Source of the DNA: Geosiphon pyriformis | Lineage: Eukaryota > Glomeromycota > Glomeromycetes > Archaeosporales > Geosiphonaceae | Assembly (NCBI GenBank): GCA_016748015.1 | Contig: JAAOMT010000387.1 | Location: 1 to 64,000 of the forward strand | Reading direction: 5' to 3' | Length of the DNA stretch: 64,000 nucleotides | In this document: piece after piece, positions 1 to 10,239 of the stretch | Numbering within the stretch: position 1 is the stretch's first letter | How the letters are laid out: every line of letters begins with the position of its first letter | Notes under the pieces: model-generated | What the model was told of the DNA's origin: nothing | The model's input: the letters and a program-made list of their open reading frames with translations, nothing else | Database searches by the model: none | Program-made: the position numbers and the translations under genes

Positions 1-300
1 TCATTTCGATGGTCTGGTGCAAAAAATAGGCATTGCTATATAAAATCTATTATGGTCAATATTTGATATTATCCATTGAAAAACATTATATGTTATTTAA
101 AAATTATTTCTTTAACTAATTTAGTAAAAGATCTATATTTGTAGAACTTTAAAAAGCTTAAAAATGAATTATAGAAAGTCAAAAATTAAAGTTATTTGAA
201 TATATAATTTGTAATATTGAATTATTTAATTATTCAAACTTTAATGAAATTATTATCACAATATTAATTTTATTTTTCTTGATTAGTTTCTAATTAACTT

Positions 301-875
301 GAACGGTTTGGCGCTCTCAAGTCTGGTTCGACGAGCCATAGGTCTGCTGGCCTCCCGTACTTACATGATGAAGGCCTTGCATAGAAGGCTACCGGTTGCC
401 GTGGGGAAGAGGTTGTATGACCCCAGTTACCCGAGTTTGCTTTGTTTGAGATGTGGGGCCGTGGAGGCTTCGGACCACGCGTTTTTCTGCCCGAAGGATG
501 AGGCCGCTAGGCAGATGGTGTCGAAGGAATGTGCTGGGATTTGGATGTCTAGGTCTGGCGCTGGGGTTGATTCTTCTACAGTTTTGCACACGCTATATGA
601 CCTATGGGTATTGAAGGTGTGTACAGAGCGGTCGCCAAGGACTTCGTCCTCGGAGATTGGTTCCCTGATCTCTTGATAGGTTTGGGCAGGTTGACGTTGC
701 GCCTCGCATATTTTTGATCTAAACTAAGGGTTGGAGTGCGAGAAGAGGGGTTTGATTAATAATCCTGGTTTTGTTATTCCTGATATTGAATTTTGGTTTT
801 GTTAGGGGGTTTGGGCTTGATCTCGAATAGTTTGGTCCTGTAAGTTTGGTTGGGTCACGCTCGTCATCGCAAAAA
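301..875 (+). mobile_element. 5'-truncated LINE fragment, C-terminal ORF2 zinc-finger region and 3' UTR
   Basis: A GC-rich island in AT-rich surroundings. The reading frame open from 299 to 676 begins at a TTG, so it is the broken interior of a longer ORF and not a gene start. It carries the zinc-binding signature CLRCGAVEASDHAFFC (C-x2-C-x7-H-x4-C), which also occurs in the C-terminal tail of the other LINE copies here, preceded by the family block MKALHRRLPVA. Near base 600 the family frame jumps: another frame reads YRAVAKDFVLGDWFPDLL, equivalent to the ALYKGFVFNNWF block of the other copies, and ends near 675. About 200 bases of untranslated tail follow, ending in an A-rich run near 867-880. 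The coding part is clearly less AT-rich than the other LINE copies and may be a different, less decayed subfamily. I could not resolve a target-site duplication. Confidence 0.8.
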
Positions 876-1109
876 TAAAAAAAATATTTATTTTAATAAT
901 TAATTGAAGATATATATTTTTAAATTTTTACTTATAATTCAAATATTGTTAAAAATTAGAAATTTATAAATAACATTTGCAAAATTAGAAATTTCATAAG
1001 TAAAAAATAATATATTTAATAAAATAGCTTAATATTTAAAAAAAAATTATTATTATTATTATTATTTTGTATTTTTATAAAAAATATTATATGCATCTAT
1101 TTTTTATAT
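876..1109. other. AT-rich spacer, no gene seen
   Basis: Very A/T-rich sequence with short A and T runs and an (ATT)n stretch near 1046-1066. I see no open frame or recognisable element. Confidence 0.5.
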
Positions 1110-1400
1110 GATGACAAGTATGATTTAGCCATTACTTAATATTATACAATTAACTATAAAAAAAAACCAAATTAAGCACAGTTTATGTACTTATTATATG
1201 TGACCAGTTATTTAAGCTGATTAAAAATACATTATATAAACAAAATAGAAGCATTTACATGAACAATTTTAGCAGACTCCAAAGTTTTAAAACAGATTAA
1301 AACCAAATAATTTTTTTTTAAAAAACCAAAGCATATTAATTGGTTTTTATTTAAATTGATACTATAAATATTTTTTTTAATATCTAAATTAACAATATTT
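1110..1400 (-). mobile_element. Heavily decayed LINE 3' end (minus strand)
   Basis: The stretch around 1195-1230 (atgtgaccagttatttaagc and what follows) resembles the minus-strand 3' UTR of the LINE copies at 20054-20175 and 62032-62150, which read atgtgaccagccacttaggc and continue into the end of ORF2. Both the upstream ATCAAAG/ACCTA side and the downstream ORF2 end can be followed loosely, but no open frame survives. This is an old insertion. The outer boundaries are a guess. Confidence 0.45.
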
Positions 1401-1549
1401 CTAATATTTAAAACTATAAAATTTTTATTAACAATTAAGTTTCTTTTTTATACTCAACTTTAAAACTCCAAAAAAGTCAAGTTAATTTAACATTTAATTT
1501 GTAAAAATTAAGTTTAAATTATAAATATTTTGACTTGAAATTAATATAA

Positions 1550-1994
1550 ATTAGAATTTTATAATTTGATTTAACTTATTAAATATTATATATAAGTAAA
1601 TTAAATCTTATTTTAATTTTTTTTAACTTAAAAAATAACAATTAATTATTGTTATTTTTATTGATTAAAAAAAATTTTATATATAAATTAAGTTAAGTTA
1701 TAAATTATTAAATTTGACTTAATTTTTTAAAAATAAAAATTTTTGAAGTTTATATTTGATTTTTATGATTAATTATAATAAATTATATTAATAATTTTTA
1801 AAATTGTTTTTGAATTTTTTTTAAAAACCTTAATTTTTTATAATAGTTTACAAAAATAATTTGTAGTTTAACAAAATATATCTTTAGTTTACTAAAAAAT
1901 TAGAAAAAAAAAAGTGTTAAATAATAAAATAGTATTATAACAAGTTGTATAAAAAAAGAGCTTTTTTTTTTAAAAAAAATATTTTATCTTACTT
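1550..1994 (+). repeat. Left LTR of gypsy element E, outer part (split by a LINE)
   Basis: The segment 1830-1994 is recognisable as the reverse complement of 8051-8260 in the right LTR of the same element: it shares the blocks acaagttgtataaaaaa, gagctttttttt and the run of aatttgtagttt/caaaatatat motifs. The LTR is interrupted at 1994 by the LINE at 2005-3584 and resumes at 3595. The outer edge near 1550 is only an estimate from the length of the right LTR. Confidence 0.5.
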
Positions 1995-2004
1995 AGAATA
2001 AATT
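1995..2004. repeat. Target-site duplication of LINE 1, left copy
   Basis: The 10-mer agaataaatt occurs here and again at 3585-3594 directly after the poly(A) tail of the LINE, the expected signature of target-primed insertion. Confidence 0.8.
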
Positions 2005-3584
2005 CCTGAGTGGTTTATGCTTTCTGTCGAGTTTCTGTCTGATACATCTTCTTCTCGTGCCCCTTCTTCTGCTTTGGTTGATGTGGGTCTTCAGAGTATT
2101 CTTGCCTCTCCTGGCTTTGTGTTGGTTCGTGATCAGCTTTCCCAAGTTCCTTTTAGTAGTATTTCTGTTTATACGGATGGGTCTCTAACAAATCTTGGTA
2201 CCGAGAATTGCACGGCTAGGGCTGGAGTTTTTTTCAGTGACATTGATCTGGGTTTGGGTGTTGGAGTTTTGGGTCTGTTGTCTTCTACTTTGGCGAAAAT
2301 GCAAGCTATTGCACTGGCACTAGAGTGTGTCCCGTTCTAGTTTTGTTTGTCTGTTCTCTGATAGTCAAGTTGCTCTGGATGCCTGCAAGTCGGAATTGGG
2401 TCTGGTGCATTCGGATTTTTGCAATTGTTGTTGGGTCGAACGCCAGCATATTGTAAATGTTATTTATGGCAAAAATTTGATGGTTGAATGGCACAAAGTG
2501 AAAGATTACTCTGGTGTGATTGAAAATGAACATGCTGATGCTATAGCTGGGGCTTCTTCTCACTCGGGCTGGTTCTTTCCTTCTCAATTGCATGCACGCT
2601 TTTTGTTGGCAGATGGTGGGACTGTTTCTGGCAATTCTAGGCATTTTATTTATGATATTTTTTGTTCTGTCAGTTGTGCATACTGGAAGGTTGGTTCTGG
2701 TTCTAAATTTCTGCCTGCCAGTTTGTTTGCAAATGTTGATTGGTCCTGCTCCTTACTGGTATGGCATCCTGATTCACACATGGCCACTGGCCACATTAGC
2801 AAGCCCACAGCAGATGCGTGCAGTTTTTTCATGAAGGCATTGCACCACCAGCTGTCTGTTGCTGTTTGTAAACACCTATATAACAGAAGATATCCCAGCG
2901 TATTGTGCTTGTATTGTGGTGAGGTGGAGACATTAGATCATGTTTTCTCTTGCAAGGTTGATGACTCTGCACATTTTCAGATACTGGATACATGTTCAAA
3001 ATCTTGGAGGGTGCTTTCTGGCCTGTCTCTATCTTCTTTCTGCGTGCTGTAATTGTTGTCTTCTTGTGCCTCTGATGTCTCTGTATTTACAGCTTTCTTT
3101 AAAAGGTTTGTTTTTAGTGAGTGGCTTTGTGAAGCTGTCTTTGTTTTCAAATCTCACAAGACTGCTAGTTCGAATATTGTTAAGTTTGTGCATTCCCTTA
3201 GTTTTGCTTTTAGGAATAATATTTGGTTGGTTCGGGTTAAGTATTGTGCATTCATGGAAAAAAATAATCTCATCCCACTTGACAGTTCAGTTCCTGTCTT
3301 GGTCTTTGACTCGGCTTCTAGGTTCTCGGCTGGTGTCGTTAGGCTACTTGGTATGGCTGAAGCTCTTGGCACTTGTTTTAGATTTCGTAAACAATGTTTT
3401 TTCTTTTCTGGTGTTGGTAATTCTGTTTTGATACATATAGCTGTGTAGTGTTGTCCTGGTCGGCCTGAGTGGCTGGTCACATGTAGAAAGAGCATGATTC
3501 ATACTTAGTTTATGTTATTTCTTTGATGTATAGCTTTAGGTAGTGTTTGGATCTCACTCATAAAACGTAATAAAAAAAAAAAAA
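2005..3584 (+). mobile_element. LINE 1: 5'-truncated non-LTR retrotransposon (RNase H to poly(A))
   Basis: A 1.58-kb insertion flanked by the 10-bp duplication agaataaatt and ending in a poly(A) tail (about 3571-3584). It carries only the last third of ORF2, starting just upstream of RNase H, plus a 3' UTR of about 120 bases. 5' truncation is the normal outcome of LINE reverse transcription. It sits inside the left LTR of gypsy element E, so it is younger than that element. The 3' UTR has the block ggctggtcacatgtagaaag shared, with changes, by all other LINE 3' ends in the window, which shows that they belong to one lineage. Confidence 0.9.
2014..3448 (+). pseudogene. LINE 1 ORF2 C-terminus: RNase H plus zinc-finger tail, frameshifted
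   Basis: The first frame to 2340 contains the RNase H motif YTDGSLTNLG (catalytic Asp) and then LAKMQAIALALECVP, where family members have ELQA: the catalytic Glu is now Lys (a G-to-A change). A frameshift near 2330 moves to the next frame, which continues CLFSDSQ (catalytic Asp) and NEHADAIAG (fourth acidic residue). Downstream lie the MKALHHQLSVAV block and the zinc signature CLYCGEVETLDHVFSC (about 2908-2955). An in-frame TAA at 3050-3052 stands where other copies have Gln, so CAA became TAA; the frame then continues to 3448 and ends HIAV, like the others. RNase H normally removes the RNA template after reverse transcription. This copy is dead through the lost Glu, a frameshift and a stop. 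Confidence 0.88.
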
Positions 3585-3594
3585 AGAATAAATT
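3585..3594. repeat. Target-site duplication of LINE 1, right copy
   Basis: Second copy of agaataaatt, immediately after the poly(A) tail. Confidence 0.8.
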
Positions 3595-4137
3595 TTAACT
3601 AACATCTTCTTTACAAATTTTAATAAAACTTATTTCAAAAAACATAAAGATTTTTAATTATTATTGTTTAAAATTAACTATTTTATATTAATAGTTTGAA
3701 ATTAACTAATTACCAATTTCAGTAACTATTAATAACTTTTAAATTTGAATATAAAATGACTTTTTTAACATATTTTTATTTTTTTGCTTTAGTTTATTTT
3801 CTTTTATCTTTTTTATTTTTTTTTATATTATTAAGTAGTCTATAATCAAAATTTTTTGTTGACTTTTACAACAAAGCAATTATACATATTTTGAAAAGTT
3901 TATAGACAAAATTTTTTGTAAAAGATTTAACTTTTACTACAAAGTAACTATATTAATAATTGACATAAAATTAGTCATTCTATTATAAATCCAATAGCAT
4001 ATATAGTTCCAAATATAGAAAAATATTTTGAAAAAAAAATTGGCTTATTAGAAATTTATTAATTTTTAACAACAGCAGAATTCTCAGCAAAACAACATTA
4101 ATAACATTAAAAAAAAGTAAAAAAAACTCTGATAATA
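3595..4137 (+). repeat. Left LTR of gypsy element E, inner part
   Basis: Reverse complement of 7506-8050. Shared landmarks are taccaatttcagtaa (about 3710), a TTTTATTTTCTT-rich block, gacttttacaacaaagcaat (about 3860) and the end aactctgataata at 4126-4137, which mirrors the start tgttatcagagg of the right LTR. The two LTRs therefore point toward each other instead of in the same direction. Similarity is heavily eroded. Confidence 0.7.
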
Positions 4138-4690
4138 TTTTGTGCTCTTTTAAAAATAACATAACAACAATTAAATTAAAGTAGTAATTACATTAAATAT
4201 AACAACTTTAAAGTATTATCAGTTAATTTACATATATTGTAAACAACAATTTGGAATTTGAAATAAAATTACAGCTTTTAAGAAAACATTTTTTTAATAT
4301 ATTAAAAACTGAATTAATAATTACTTTTTCAAAAATTACAATATTACAAAAGTCAAGTAAAATTTTTTTGAAAATTTAATTTATTATTTAAATAAAGACC
4401 CAAAAAATATTAATGCTAACAATTATACTACTTATTTTTAAAAAACTTAATTACAACATTATTAAATTTTGTAAAGAAAAATACTCTGCTAATTTTTAAT
4501 TTATTTTTGAACTCAATTTTAAATCCAAAACAAACAGCAAAGACAAAAAAAATGCTTAATCAGTTTATATAACTTCTAATATATCAAAAACAACTTTTTA
4601 ATATTTGCAAATATTTAAACAAAAAACCAGTTCTAAACTATTATTTTTAATTATTATTATAAACAGTGTTAAATGAGATTTTTATTTTTA
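4138..4690 (+). pseudogene. Element E left arm: primer-binding site and gag 5' end, plus strand
   Basis: Directly after the LTR comes ttttgtgctctttt, which corresponds to the tttggtgctcc primer-binding region of elements A and D. What follows is the reverse complement of about 6980-7505: for example aaagtattatcagttaattta at 4211-4231 mirrors taaattaactgataatactt at 7411-7430, with a constant coordinate sum near 11641 over several hundred bases. It is thus a second copy of the gag amino-terminal region, on the plus strand. No open frame survives. The mirror symmetry breaks near 4690, where the minus-strand Cys-rich region of the right arm begins. Confidence 0.65.
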
Positions 4691-5120
4691 TTTTTTCAGC
4701 AATTAAGAGTGCATATTGGCAGATTTGATTACAAACTCCTTTTTTATTACAATATCAATTTAGTTGTATTTTTCTGATAGTATTTTTTTGCATATAAGAC
4801 AAGAAATATTGTCTTATTTTCATTTTATTTGAAGTATTCAAATTATTTCTAGTAGCAAACCTTGTAGTAATAGCAAGTATGCATCTTATATTTTTTTTTT
4901 AAAAATATACAAGCTTCTATTAATGAAAGCTTTTTGTTGTAATTCTTATATCTAAGTAAAATATATAATAGTTGTTTTTATGATTCCAGTTTAGAATAAT
5001 AAACAACATTCTATCTTTTGGTTTCTTCAAAAAAATTTTGTTCTGTTTTCTCAGTCTAATTAAATGTTAATCCAAAAACCATATAGGTTTTAGTGATTGA
5101 CAATTTTTTTCTATTTTAAA
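4690..5120 (-). pseudogene. Element E: decayed Cys-rich cassette of pol (minus strand)
   Basis: Reading the minus strand in one frame through stops gives blocks matching the Cys-rich region between protease and dUTPase of elements A, B and D: YKNYNKKLSLIEACIF, then CYYYKACY, and CNQICQYALLI near the left end (compare CNASCQYTILI in the others). The match stops right after that block, at the junction with the plus-strand arm. dUTPase, reverse transcriptase and integrase are absent, so the minus-strand part of this element is truncated here. Confidence 0.5.
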
Positions 5121-5229
5121 TTCGAATATAAAGGCTTTTTCTAATTATTTGTTAAAAGTACTATAAGCAGCAGATATTCTAGTATATTGTCCTTAATATG
5201 AGATTTTTAATTTCTGAGTTTCTTAATCT

Positions 5230-5800
5230 AGATTTGCATTGGCTTTGAAAAACCAATTATTTCTGACAAGAGCCTAGTATTGAGGTGTATTTATAATAAG
5301 AACTTTATTTGGAATGATAATTCTATTAATAATAAATAGAAAATTGTTAATTTCTCTTATTGAAATTTTTTTTATGCCATCAACTATAACAATAATTGTT
5401 TAAGCAGATCTGTTAACATTTTATTATAGTTGTTATATTGATTAGTAAATAATAATGCTTTCAGCAAATCTACTATTTAAGATTAACCAAATTGGCTTTT
5501 TTTTAACTTCAGCTTTGGTGTATATAACTGTAATTGCTTTTTGTTCAGTAACAACTGTATTGCTAAGTAAAAATAGTGATTTGTTAACTTCAAATTCAAA
5601 TGAAAAAATATTAGACAGATTGGTGTTTTGGGTAATTTTGGCTGATAGAATAATATTACTAAAAGAGTTTTGTCTTGTTGTTACAATTTTATTTTCAAAA
5701 AATACAGTTTATTAAAAATTCAATTCTTTTGATATTGTGAAATAGCTAAATAAAATATAGTAATATGTAAGTTTTTATTGAATTTGATTTTAGAAAACTA
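5230..5800 (-). pseudogene. Element E: decayed aspartic protease of gypsy pol
   Basis: The minus strand, read through stops, shows the retropepsin-like core of this gypsy family: IYTKAEVKKKPIWLILNSRF lines up with the MYTDAKV...LILDSGSA region of element A, so the catalytic DSG has become NSR. Further on, VLIINTPQYQALVRNNWF matches the ...ATQYQTLIGNNWL block. Many codons show C-to-T or G-to-A changes. The plus-strand open frame at 5455-5715 overlaps this and is spurious. Gag lies upstream and the Cys-rich cassette downstream in minus-strand order. Confidence 0.6.
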
Positions 5801-5989
5801 ATTAGTTGTTAAAATTGAATCTGTTGTTATTTATTGCAAATTGGTTTTAAGATTCAAATTGGTTTTGTTGAACCAATCTTTAGACAGATATTTGATATTG
5901 CTAAATTAGAGGTTGTAAATATTGTTGTTGAATGAATTGTAAAGTATATTAATAGAAGTTATTCTAATATTGAGATCTTGATAAATAAT

Positions 5990-7505
5990 AAATTGGTAAT
6001 AAAGATTAGTAATGAGATTGCTAAAGTTAGAAATAATGTTAATTATTTCTTGATTGTTGGTTTTTTTGTATTTTTAGCAATTTTGTTTTCAGTATTCTAG
6101 AATTCTACAATAGTAACAGTTTTGAGATTGGTTGTTTGATAATAATAAATAATTATTTTAATTGTGTCTTTAAAATGGCTGATATTTTTGTTGTTGCTAT
6201 TGTTGTTGGTTAGTAAAATAGTTTTCTATCTTTTTGATAAGTTGATTAATTTTTTTTTCAGCTGTTAAGCTGGTTTTACCAATTGCAAAATTGATAAATT
6301 TGGTATGATTTGCTTTTTTTATTGCCATTTTGTAGTTTTTTACATATTAAATAACTGTAACTAAGTTTGCTAAGACATGAAAACAACCTTTCTTGATTAA
6401 TTTATCTTTTAATTCAGCTATAAATTAGTTCAAAATATAAGCATTAAAGTAATATTTGTTGGTTTTTAATTGTTGAATTTGTCAAAAAAATTTGTTAAAC
6501 TTCTTAAGATAGATTATGATAAATTTAAAGAGTTCTTGTTTAATGTTTCAAAATTAGTTTTAGAGAGTAATAGAAGTGTTGTTATTGGTGAATTGTTCCA
6601 AAAAAAAACATTTTTAAATGCTTGCCAAAGTTATAAAAAGTACATCTAAGTTTTTAAATCATTTGTCTATAGTTTCTTAAAAAAAATAAGGAATAACTTT
6701 TAGCATTTTTGCTGTATTTTATTTATTCACATCTTCTGTTTTCTGGATTTTGTTGAGTCATTTTTGTAAGCTGGTGTCAGTATTTTTTTCTATGAATTTA
6801 ATAATTTTTGCAATATAGGTGGTTGTTATGTCTTCTGCATTGTCATTTTTGTCAGTTTTTTTTTCAGTGAATTCAGAAATGGTTTTGTTGTTATTGGAAT
6901 GGTTACTCTGGTTTTTTGCTAGAAAATTAAGAAGATTTGTGCTGTTAATAATTTGTTCTGATTGTTGTGTTAGACTTTTTAATAAGATAAAATCTTCTGG
7001 TTTTGAGAACCAAATAAAAAGTAAATTGGATGTTTGTGATTAAGCAAATGAAAGTGGAAATGGTGTGATGAAAAGTATGGTTAACACAAGGTGTTTTTTT
7101 TTCTGCTTTTTTTTGTTGTTATTTTTTGGTTCTGATTTAAAGTTAAAAAGATATTTGAATTGTACTGAATATTTTTTTTACAATATTGAAGTTGAGTTCT
7201 TAAAAGTAAATATTGAATGTTTTATTATTAAGATCTTTTATTTCTAGATAAGAATAATGTAGTAAGTTTTTGTAGAGGTTGTTTTTGACTTTTAAGATGT
7301 TGTAATTTTTAAAAAGATAATTGTTAATATAATTTTTAATGTATTGATATAATGTTTTCTTGAAAATTTCAATTCCATCTTGGATGTTGAATCTTTGCTT
7401 ATAGTAAGTGTAAATTAACTGATAATACTTTAGAGTTGTTGTGTCAATTGTGGTTACTATTTTAAAATTGTTATTGCTGTATTGTTTTTATAGAAAAGTA
7501 CCAAA
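5990..7505 (-). pseudogene. Element E: decayed gag with CCHC knuckle, and primer-binding site
   Basis: On the minus strand the sequence leaves the LTR at 7505 with tttggtacttttctat, a mutated primer-binding region, then encodes gag through many stops. The capsid-like core YIAKIIKFIEKNTDTSLQKW (about 6735-6820) corresponds to YIARLTDFSEEEEETDVHTW of element B, and the knuckle CYYCRILEYWKQNC (about 6080-6125) is a changed CCHC in which Tyr replaces His. A weak match to the gag amino-terminus lies at about 7200-7450. Gag would package element RNA in virus-like particles. This copy is long dead, and open frames on the plus strand (6819-7043, 7065-7247) are shadows. Confidence 0.6.
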
Positions 7506-8464
7506 TGTTATCAGAGGTTTTTGGTCTCTTTTTTTAATTGTTGTTAATGTTAGTTTGCTGTTTAATTCACATTTATTATTAAACTTCTGATAACTGAATT
7601 TAACTTTAAATTATCTCTTATAATTTGAATCATTAGACTTATAAGTAAAATGACCAATTTTGTGTCAGTTACTTTGTATAGTTACATTGTAATAAATATC
7701 AACTCTTTTCCAGAAATTGCTCATCTGAAAGCTTATTAAAATATGTAGTTATTTTGCTGTAAAAGTTAACTCTTCTACAGAAATTTTGTTTGTAAACTAC
7801 TCTAATGATTATAATAAGAAAATAAAAGAAAAATAAAAGAAAAATAAAAGAAATAAAATTTCGTTAAGAGAATTATTTTTTCATCCAGGCCTGAAGTTAC
7901 TAACAGTTTACTGAAATTGGTAGCTAATCAATTTTAAAATATTAGTTGAGTTTTAAAGAATTTTGAGTGTAATTATTTTGAGAATTGGTTTTTAAAATAT
8001 ATTTTTATTTTGAATTTGTACTGTAAGCTAATTCTAAAAAAAATAGAATGAAATACATTTTTTTGAAAAAAGAAGCTCTTTTTTATACAACTTGTTGTAA
8101 TATTAGTCTATGAATTTGTACTTTTCTTTTTTTTTTTTTTTTTTTTTGCTATAATTTTGATGAATTAAAAAATATATTTCGCCAAATTACAAATTATTTT
8201 ATCAAACTATTAACTATTTCAGTGAACTATTCATTATTTCAACAAATTTTGACAAATTCTTGAATATTATATAGTTTAGTGTATTATGTTATTTGATTAT
8301 TCTAATTTCTATTATACAAATTGAATTATTAATTAAATAGTAATATTTAATAATTTGATTAAGTAATAAGTAATAATTGAAATAATATTAATATATGCTA
8401 ATTAATAATAGGAATTATAAGAGTAATTTTATGCTAATTAATAATTAAAATTTTACTAGTAACA
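7506..8464 (-). repeat. Right LTR of gypsy element E (959 bp)
   Basis: Starts tgttatcagagg and ends actagtaaca, and is homologous along its whole length to the solo LTR at 33267-34279 (tgttaccagagg...ctggtaaca). Shared landmarks are ggtttttggtctc, aatgattataataagaaaata, a purine run of AAAATAAAAG units (7820-7856), tccaggcctgaagt and tatacaacttgtt. Gag of this element lies on the minus strand to the left, so this is the 5' LTR of the minus-strand arm. The right flank reads atatttat; no clean duplication was found on the left side. Confidence 0.8.
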
Positions 8465-9450
8465 ATATTTATAATTAATATTAAACCAACTTTTGATATT
8501 TATAATAAAATTTTTAAGATTTTTTTGAAGTTTGTTAATATTTAACAATATATTATAATTTATTTTAAGTTTTTTAATACAATTACAGCTGTTTTAATAT
8601 GTTAATTAATTTTAATAAACAAAAACAATATTAAAATTTTAATTTTTATAAATTAAAAAAAAATTATTTTTTCTTATAATATGTTTAAGACCAAATTGGT
8701 TAATTTTTTTGGGGGTATTTAGTTTTTAAAATCAGCAATTTAGTTTTTTAGATTGATAATTATACTTAATTTATTTTTTATTTTCTTAATTCTGTTAAAT
8801 AATTTTATTATATAATTATAATTTTTGGGTTTAAAAAAGATTTGAATACTGTTATTATTAAAATTAATATTTTTAAAAAAGTATTAAATCTAATAAAAAA
8901 TGATTAAATATTAATAAAATGGTATTACTTTTTTTTTAGAGTTTTTTTCAAATTTATTATTGATTTTAAATTTTTTGTTTTATTTTATATTAGTGTAAAA
9001 TTTTATACTAAGACTTTTGTTTTTTTTTGCTGTTGTATTTTTGGCTGTTTATTGTTAATTTTGTGATTAAATTTAAATTAAATTTTTTAAAATCTTAGAT
9101 CTTGGATTTAATTATTTTAATTAAGTTTGTTATTAAACTAATTAATAAGTTAATTACTTTGGTTATTATTTTATTGAATATTTTTTTTGTTTTATACAAA
9201 AAACAAAAAAATATAATTACTATAATTCAAAATAATATGTTTATTTTAGTAGATTTTTGAATAAAATTAACAAAAAATTAGTTAAAAGTAAAACTAAAAT
9301 TGGCATTAAGACTGATTATATAGATAATTTTAATAATAATTTAAATAATTTGGATGAAAATATTTATGTTAAATTGTTAACTTTTTAGGAGTATCAACCA
9401 GCTAATATCAAATTAAATACAGATAAAACTACTAAATAAATAAATAATTT
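8465..9450. other. AT-rich tract, no gene identified
   Basis: Roughly 1 kb of A/T-rich sequence with T runs and frequent stops in all frames. A few less AT-biased words (near 8690-8720 and 9290-9420) hint at very old element remains that I cannot name. Confidence 0.4.
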
Positions 9451-9454
9451 AACA

Positions 9455-9580
9455 TAAGTTAGTCTAAACTGAGCTTGTGTCTGGTTACATATAAAAAATG
9501 CATAAATTATATTTAATTTAGGTTATTTAGTTTGACTTATTGTATTAAATAGTGGTTGAATTATACATTAGATAAATTTT
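9455..9580 (+). mobile_element. Decayed LINE 3' UTR remnant
   Basis: The stretch actgagcttgtgtctggtta followed by catataaaaaatgcataaat resembles the LINE 3' UTR block (cctgagtggctggtcacatg, tagaaagagcatgattcata) and ends in a tacattagataaat comparable to the cactcattaaataa end of the LINE at 61085. No coding part remains. Confidence 0.4.
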
Positions 9581-9602
9581 TTTTTTTTTCCAAATTAAAT
9601 TT

Positions 9603-10239
9603 TTGACTATAGTACTTTCTATTAAAGAGTCAATCAAATCCAAATTCAAACATTTTTTAAAACTAGCACTTTACTTGGTATTATTTTCATTAAAATTCTT
9701 ATTTAAAATCATAAACAAACTGTTATTTAGTGTTTTGGCTATTATGGCATTGAAAATTTTAGAAAAAGCATTTAAACTTTATTCAAAAGTAGCAGAAACG
9801 AGACATATAATGGCACAACTTAATCTTGCATTTTGTTATTTATATATAAGGGGAACAACAAAAAATTCAGAAAAAGCATTCAAACTTTTCTCAAAAGCAG
9901 CAGAGGCGGGACATACAATGGCACAATACAATCTTGCACTTTGTTATGCTAATGGAGAAGGAATGACGAAAAATTTAGAAAAAGCATTTGAACTTTTTTC
10001 AAAAGCAGCAAAGGCGGAACATACAATGGCACAACTCAAACTTGGAACTTTTTATTTTAATGGAAAGGGAACGACAAAAAATGAGGAAAAAGCATTTGAA
10101 CTTTATTCAAAAGCAGCAAAGGTGGGACATACACTGCCACAACACAATCTTGCAAGTTGTTATTTATATGGAAAGGGGACAACCAAAATATGAGGAAAAA
10201 GCATTCGAAATGGATGAAAAATCTAGATTGAATACATAA
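9603..10239 (+). pseudogene. Truncated, frameshifted Sel1-repeat paralogue
   Basis: The frame 9603-10193 has a hydrophobic, unrelated amino-terminal 50 residues and then about four and a half Sel1-like repeats with the unit pattern KAFELYSKAAEAGHT-AQ-NLALCY-NG-GTTKN. It ends prematurely at GTTKI; a one-base deletion in the A run near 10189 explains this, because the next frame continues EEKAFEMDEKSRLNT and stops at 10239, like the end of the intact gene at 17754. Repeats 2 and 3 (...MAQYNLALCYANGEG, ...MAQLKLGTFYFNGKG) match particular repeats of the intact gene, and the 3' flank matches too, so this is a partial copy of the same gene that lost its 5' half. Whether the first ATG is used is unknown; I treat it as a pseudogene. 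Confidence 0.75.

Noticed and set aside
5455-5715. 86-codon plus-strand open frame with hydrophobic stretches
   Set aside because: Antisense to the decayed gypsy protease, whose minus-strand match explains the sequence.
6819-7247. Two Leu/Phe-rich plus-strand open frames
   Set aside because: Antisense of decayed gag of element E.
3590-8464. DNA transposon with long terminal inverted repeats
   Set aside because: The ends are homologous to a gypsy solo LTR and the interior encodes gag, protease and the Cys-rich region; no transposase was found.
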